Shown here one piece after another: positions 7,027 through 12,628 of a stretch of DNA of 12,628 nt. The translations under genes and the position numbers were made by a program. The notes below the pieces were generated by a model. That model was given only the letters and a program-made list of their open reading frames with translations, was not told where the DNA came from and searched no databases. Origin of the DNA: a bacterium (GTDB lineage Bacteria; Verrucomicrobiota; Verrucomicrobiae; Limisphaerales; J093); NCBI GenBank assembly GCA_021839785.1, contig JAKCAB010000202.1:1-12628 (forward strand). Reading direction: 5' to 3'. Every line of letters starts with the position of its first letter. Positions within the stretch are counted from its first letter, which is position 1.

Positions 7027-8771
7027 ATGGAGACGCCCGCGCCCACCTTGAACACCGTCGAGGTCGCCGAACCAGGCGCGAGCGCCCCGCCTTCGCCGTC
7101 GCGCGGCAGCGCCCGCCTGCCCGGCCGGTGGGCGTCGGTGCGATTGCTGGCGGCCAGCGATCTGCGCGCCGTCGCGCGCTCCTGGCTGTGCCGGGGATTC
7201 CTGCTGGCGAGCGCGTTGGTGAGCGTGCTGGCCCTGAAAGGCATGCAGGCCGAACAAAAAGTCGCCAGCCAAATGCTCGAGGCCGTCTATGCCACGTACA
7301 TCCTGATTTGGATGCACGGGGTCGTGTTCATCGCCGGCGGGGCGTTTGCGCGCGAGCAGGATTGCCTGAACGACGCAATCCTTAGTCGGGGCCTCACCCG
7401 CGGCGAATACGTCAGCGGCAAGCTCCTCGCCCGCAGCCTCGCGGTGCTGGCGATGATCGGCGTCGTGCTGTTGCCGGCGAGCTTCTGGGCGATGCGCCAG
7501 GACAAGCTCGTCCGCAATGAAGGCGGCTATGTCACCTCCAATGCCCGCAACACCAAGGTCGAGGCTTGGGAACCGCGCAAGGTCTTCGCCGAGGCCGACG
7601 GCAACGTGGCCGAACGTTCGGTGAACCTGGGCGACCAAGTCCACGCCGGGGACGTGCTGGCAATGCTCGACGATCGCGAGCTTTTCGACCAACTCGAGAC
7701 CGAGCGGCGCAACGAGGAAAACGCCCGCAACGAAGTCAGCAACGCCCAGCGCCGGTACGAAGACGCGTTGCGCGCGGTGGCCCAGGCCGAGGACAGCCTC
7801 GCGCGCGCGGAGCGAGCGTTGATCGCCAAGGATTTGTTGAGCAAACAGGAACAGGCCGACCGCGAGACCGAGCTGCGCACCCGCAAGCGCGATTTGCAGA
7901 CCGCGCAAAACCAGGTGCAGATTGCGCAGGACGCGGTCAAGCCGGCGGAGCGCCTGGTCGAGAATGTCCAGGCCCGCGTGCGCGAGGCGCGCAAAAAGCT
8001 CGCCCACGCCACGATCGTGGCGCCCATTTCCGGTTACGTGACGGAAGTGTTGGTACAGCCGGCGCAACGCGTCGGCCTCGGCACGCCGCTGTTTACCCTC
8101 GCGCCGCTGGACGAGTACCAGGTGCGCGTACCGATCTACCGTTTCGAGGAATTCAAGCGCCTGCGCAAAGGCCTCACCGCGTACATCAAAATCGAGGACA
8201 CGGAGTACACCGGCGTCATCGACCGCCTGGGCGCCATGACGGAGGAAGATCGCTGGGGGCGCGTGAGCAACTTCGTGATCGTGCGCTTCAAAGGCAACGG
8301 CACGCTCGGCCTGTTGGGCCAAAATGCCGATGTCCGGCTGGTGCTGCCACCCCGCGAGCAAAAGGCCGGGCGGTTCGCCTCCTTGCTGAACACGCTGACC
8401 GGCGGTGGCACGGACGACCTGGAATCGCGGACCGCCTCCGTCACGCCGGGCTGGATGGCGATCGCGCTGGGCAAGGTGCTGGGGTGCGCGGCGTGGTTGG
8501 TGACGTTGACGCTGCTCCTGGCCACGCTGTTCCGCAGTTCGCCGATCGCGATCCTGGGCACGATCGGCCTTTGGCACGTCTCGAATCTGCTGTTCGATTT
8601 CGCCGGCCTGCCGGACTTGTCCTACCTCGAAATGGTGCGGACGATGGACAAGGTGCTGGGCGGCATCGCCAATCCCACCCACGAGCTCGCGATGCTGGGC
8701 TGGCTCGCGGGAATCACGGCTGTCTGTGGCTTTCTGTCGGTCGCCCTGTTCGTGTCGCGCGACCCACCGAA

Positions 8772-8775
<4 letters not shown>
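7027..8775 (+). CDS. ABC-2 permease with inserted HlyD/membrane-fusion-protein domain
   Basis: One continuous 582-residue frame starts 2 bases after the ATPase stop. The N-terminus is a Pro/Ala-rich cytoplasmic tail. Hydrophobic helices lie at about 56-72, 88-108 and 134-156, and the cytoplasmic segment SRGLTRGEYVSGKLLA (120-135) between the second and third matches the ABC-2 coupling-helix region. A full periplasmic-adaptor domain follows: first lipoyl half 186-216 (ADGNVAERSVNLGDQVHAGDVLAMLD), a charged coiled-coil hairpin about 217-326, second lipoyl half 328-358 (ATIVAPISGYVTEV), and a beta-barrel-like part to about 440 (YQVRVPIYRFEEFKRLRKG). Three more helices follow at about 478-502, 505-526 and 555-576. 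Six helices with a cytoplasmic N-terminus place the adaptor in the periplasm between helices 3 and 4. Permease and adaptor are normally separate proteins, so one chain here may replace two. The stop overlaps the next start by 4 bases. Confidence 0.88.
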
Positions 8776-10316
<1,541 letters not shown>

Positions 10317-10327
10317 CAAACTCGACG

Positions 10328-10363
10328 CTGGCAAGCGCGCGGTCTGACTGCGCGCGCCAGTTT
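10328..10363. terminator. Hairpin terminator between convergent genes
   Basis: CTGGC (10328-10332), AA bulge, GCGCGC (10335-10340), 9-base loop, GCGCGC (10350-10355), GCCAG (10356-10360): an 11-pair stem with one 2-base bulge, followed by TTTA on the plus strand. It begins 12 bases after the SUMF1 stop. The opposite-strand gene ends at 10362, so the hairpin can serve both directions; the U-run is short, so strength is uncertain. Confidence 0.7.
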
Positions 10364-11827
10364 ACCAGCGAAAGAAGCGATACGGATCGTCCCATTCCTC
10401 GGGTTGGTCGAGATAGAAACCTTCCAGCCAACGACCGCGTTCGCCGGTCGCAATCGGTGTTGACCAGCGCGTTAACAAAGGCGTCTCGGCACTCACGCCC
10501 CAATTGCCCAACAGCCGTGTGAGCAGGTAACTCGTTCGTCGGAAAGTGCGCTTGAGGCCGTAATTCGACCGGTAGTCGAACTGCCACGGAGCCAGTTGGC
10601 AGAAAACCACCGCGGCATTCGTCGCCACCGCCAGCACACCGTCGCCGAGGCGTTGGGCGCCCCCGGCGACCAATGAGAGCGCGCGCGGATCGCGGTTGTG
10701 CACGTCGGCCGGGCCGACGCCGGCCAGCAGCGAGACCGCGTCCGGCGGCGCGAAATACGCGTTGATGTGCTCGGCCTCCTTGAACGTGACTTTGAACGGG
10801 AGGAGCGCGTCCGCCTGGGCCTGGTTCAGACCAATGGTCAACAAACGACCGCCAGCCTTGAGGAACTCGGCGAGGGCTTCGCGATGAGGCGCGAGTGTCT
10901 CCGCCCCGCCCAATCCAACGATGAGAACCTGCCCCGCGTCGAGTTGACCTCTATCGTAAGGGCTGAGCTTGAAGCCGGCGGCCTCGAGGTGCGCGTGTCC
11001 GGCGGCATCGCCAACATAAAATGCTTTTCGCTGCGGCGAAGGCTTCCAGTTACTCACATATTCGAGCAGGTTAGCAGCGAGAGTGTCCGCCGCCGGATCG
11101 GCCTCGGTGCGCCCGGTCACGTCCATCTGGCAAAAGACCACGAGACCCTGACCTTCGCGGCACTCGATCAACGGGCTGTACTGGAGGCTGAAGCCTCCGT
11201 CCACGAGCGGCAGGAAGTTGCCGCGCGCCGGTTTTTCGATGAGCACGGAGGCCACGTTGCCCTGGCAGCCGCAACGCCAGGCGCGGGTCACAGTGAGGCC
11301 GCACCAGGTCACGGTCGGCGCGCCGTTGAACTTCGGATTCAACTCGTACTTCAACCGCGGGGCCAGCAGCGTTGCCTCGCCCCGCCAGTCGCGTAGAGAA
11401 GCCACCGGAAGTCCGGCCAGCGCCGGCCGGTCCAGTTCGCGGGTACGGTGATTTCGCGCTGATACCAGGCCGCGGTGAGGTCGCGCAGACGGGTATCCCT
11501 CCAGGTCGGATGCGCATAAACGGTTTGGGAGTCTTTTTGCAGGTAATCCGTGATGCCGGGCCAAGGGCCGGGAACCTTGAAGTAGCCCCAGTCGTCACCG
11601 GGAACGGTGCTGACGTCGGCGCTGGCCGGCTGCCAACGCCACAGGCCGTTGATGCAAATGCGCTCCCGCGTGGGCGTGGTCTCCCGATACGCTTTGCGCA
11701 AGTCCCAGACGACCTCCACGCCCGCCGGCAGCGGCGCGTCCGCAGCCGTAGCGCTCACGGCGCTTAAGAGAGTTAACGCGGCCAGCCGGATGGTGGCCAC
11801 CGTCACGTTTGGCATCGAACGTCGCAT
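10362..11827 (-). pseudogene. Internally deleted, frameshifted GH2-type glycoside hydrolase-like gene
   Basis: The start is ATG 11825-11827 with a signal peptide (MRRSMPNVTVATIRLAALTLLSAVSATAADA). The first about 136 residues are the start of a GH2-type sugar-binding domain (RICINGLWRWQPA, WGYFKVPGPWPGITDY, WYQREITVPANWTGRR). That frame then runs into nonsense and stops at 11351-11353. From about 11426 a second frame takes over (PALAGLPVASLRDWRGEATLL) and continues 354 residues to TAA 10362-10364. It holds LVDGGFSLQYSPL, VVFCQMDVTGRTE, a glutamine-amidotransferase-like part, VGPADVHNRDP and the C-terminus DPYRFFRW. As I recall the family, full-length proteins exceed 1,000 residues, with the rest of the jelly-roll, the TIM barrel and the catalytic glutamates between these two parts; all of that is missing. 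An internal deletion with out-of-frame joining explains it; an assembly error is the alternative. No hydrolase activity is expected. Confidence 0.75.
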
Positions 11828-11832
11828 AGCTT

Positions 11833-11837
11833 TCCTT
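11833..11837 (-). promoter_or_regulatory. Shine-Dalgarno site AAGGA
   Basis: On the minus strand AAGGA is followed by 5 bases (AAGCT) and then ATG at 11827. It is the clearest ribosome-binding site in the window and fixes the start of the GH2-type gene at MRRSMPN instead of the second ATG four codons on. Confidence 0.6.
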
Positions 11838-11945
11838 GAAGAGAGAGTCCGCAGTGCTCTGCTTCCAGTCAGCGATCGGGCTCGCGGAAGCATCCGCTGC
11901 TTTGCCCGCGCAGGCAACGTCAAGAGGCTGTGCACTCGCGGGCGT

Positions 11946-11980
11946 GACTGCCTGGTTTGTCGCACCACTTCCAAGCAGTC
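11946..11980 (-). other. Hairpin downstream of the minus-strand partial gene
   Basis: GACTGCCTGG (11946-11955) and CCAAGCAGTC (11971-11980) form a 10-base inverted repeat with one mismatched position that is a G-U pair when transcribed on the minus strand; the loop is 15 bases. It sits 24 bases past the stop of the gene ending at 12004, where a terminator or mRNA-stabilising hairpin is expected, but no U-tract follows. The rest of 11828-12003 shows nothing clear; TTGACG is present on the minus strand without a matching -10 box. Confidence 0.3.
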
Positions 11981-12003
11981 GAAGCCCCAGTCTGCCAGCG
12001 CGC

Positions 12004-12628
12004 TCACACGGTTTGAATTTCCAGGCTTAAGTTGCGCACTTGCATGGACACGTCGAAAAGGCCCGGCACTTCCCAACCCAGGTTCATGCCAGTCACACGG
12101 TAATCGGCCAGGTCTCGCGACTCGCGCAAGAAGCCGCGCTGCCACGCCGTCGCCAAAGCTTCGAGGAACAACGGGCGAAGTTCCTTGTCCACGCCGATCC
12201 ATTCGCGGTCGTGCGCGCTCCGGTCGGCGAACACCTCCCCGCCGGGAGTAAAGATGAACATCGCCGTGCCGCCGGTGTCCTGTTCCTGGAACGCCTTCGG
12301 GAAACGCGATCGGTCATCGAAGATCGGGATGCCAAACCACACCAGTTTGCCCAAACCAGGCGACTGGCGGTTGCGGTTTTGCAGCATCAAGAACATCTGG
12401 AACTGCGCCGCGTGCAGGCCGGGCGAATAGTCCTCCGTGCGGTGGAACTCGGAACGAAGCAGGCGCGCTTGCAAGCGGAGCCGGGCCAAACTCAGTTCCG
12501 TCAGCGACGGAGGATCGGCGAAGGATTGCTCCACCAGCAGGTGCACCCAGGGCTCGCCGGTTTTGCGAGCGCGGCCGGCGTATTCCACGCTCGCGTTCAC
12601 GGCCAGCGCCAGGTCAGCGGCGGCTGTG
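12004..12628 (-). CDS. Unrecognised protein, 5' truncated by window edge
   Basis: The frame is open to the window end (codons for AADLALAVNASVEYAGRARK precede any need for a start) and ends at TGA 12004-12006, so about 208 C-terminal residues are visible. A GTG at 12600 is only an in-frame valine. I do not recognise the family. The visible part is mixed alpha/beta with conserved-looking aromatic motifs: FQMFLMLQNRN, LVWFGIPIFDDR, TAMFIFTPGGEVF, and a C-terminal GWEVPGLFDVSMQVRNLSLEI that reads like the last strands of a beta-sandwich. No membrane helix is seen. It lies upstream of, and on the same strand as, the GH2-type remnant (177-base gap), so a role in carbohydrate binding or breakdown is possible but only by neighbourhood. 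The coding nature is supported by the long open frame and the coherent protein composition. Confidence 0.7.
   Translation of the reverse strand, partial: TAAADLALAVNASVEYAGRARKTGEPWVHLLVEQSFADPPSLTELSLARLRLQARLLRSEFHRTEDYSPGLHAAQFQMFLMLQNRNRQSPGLGKLVWFGIPIFDDRSRFPKAFQEQDTGGTAMFIFTPGGEVFADRSAHDREWIGVDKELRPLFLEALATAWQRGFLRESRDLADYRVTGMNLGWEVPGLFDVSMQVRNLSLEIQTV

Overview
The window is GC-rich, tightly coded bacterial DNA. Its gene content fits Verrucomicrobiota best (Limisphaerales/Pedosphaera-like), with Planctomycetota as the alternative. The grounds are a twin-arginine-exported Gfo/Idh/MocA oxidoreductase, a DUF6807 (PmoA-type) protein, a non-HemE uroporphyrinogen-decarboxylase-fold protein, a secreted SUMF1-domain protein and a GH2-type protein ending in DPYRFFRW. 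Most genes lack a visible Shine-Dalgarno sequence. The taxonomic call is inferred from family repertoire, not from a marker gene.

Layout. (1) 1-2340, plus strand: the 3' part of an exported Gfo/Idh/MocA oxidoreductase, then a DUF6807 protein. (2) 2393-3460, minus strand: a URO-D-family protein convergent with the previous pair. (3) 3461-3968: about 510 bases without a gene, holding a strong palindromic repeat and another repeat-like segment. (4) 3969-5864, plus strand: an SDR dehydrogenase and a mannonate dehydratase 15 bases apart. These look like the two hexuronate steps D-fructuronate to D-mannonate to 2-keto-3-deoxy-D-gluconate. (5) 6053-10316, plus strand: a compact three-gene operon with a 2-base gap and a 4-base ATGA overlap. 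It encodes an ABC ATPase, an ABC-2 permease with a complete HlyD/membrane-fusion-protein domain inserted between its third and fourth transmembrane helices, and a secreted beta-repeat plus SUMF1 protein. It closes with a clear hairpin terminator at 10328-10360. (6) 10362-12628, minus strand: a broken GH2-type gene that has lost its middle and is out of frame across the junction, then the 3' part of an unrecognised gene running off the window.

Regions 1-4 and 6 read as the carbohydrate-catabolism and sugar-modifying repertoire of a polysaccharide degrader. Region 5 is the most unusual part. The fused permease-adaptor would put a pump and its periplasmic adaptor in one polypeptide, and the translationally coupled SUMF1 protein suggests an envelope partner. 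No outer-membrane channel gene is next to it, so substrate and direction of transport stay open.
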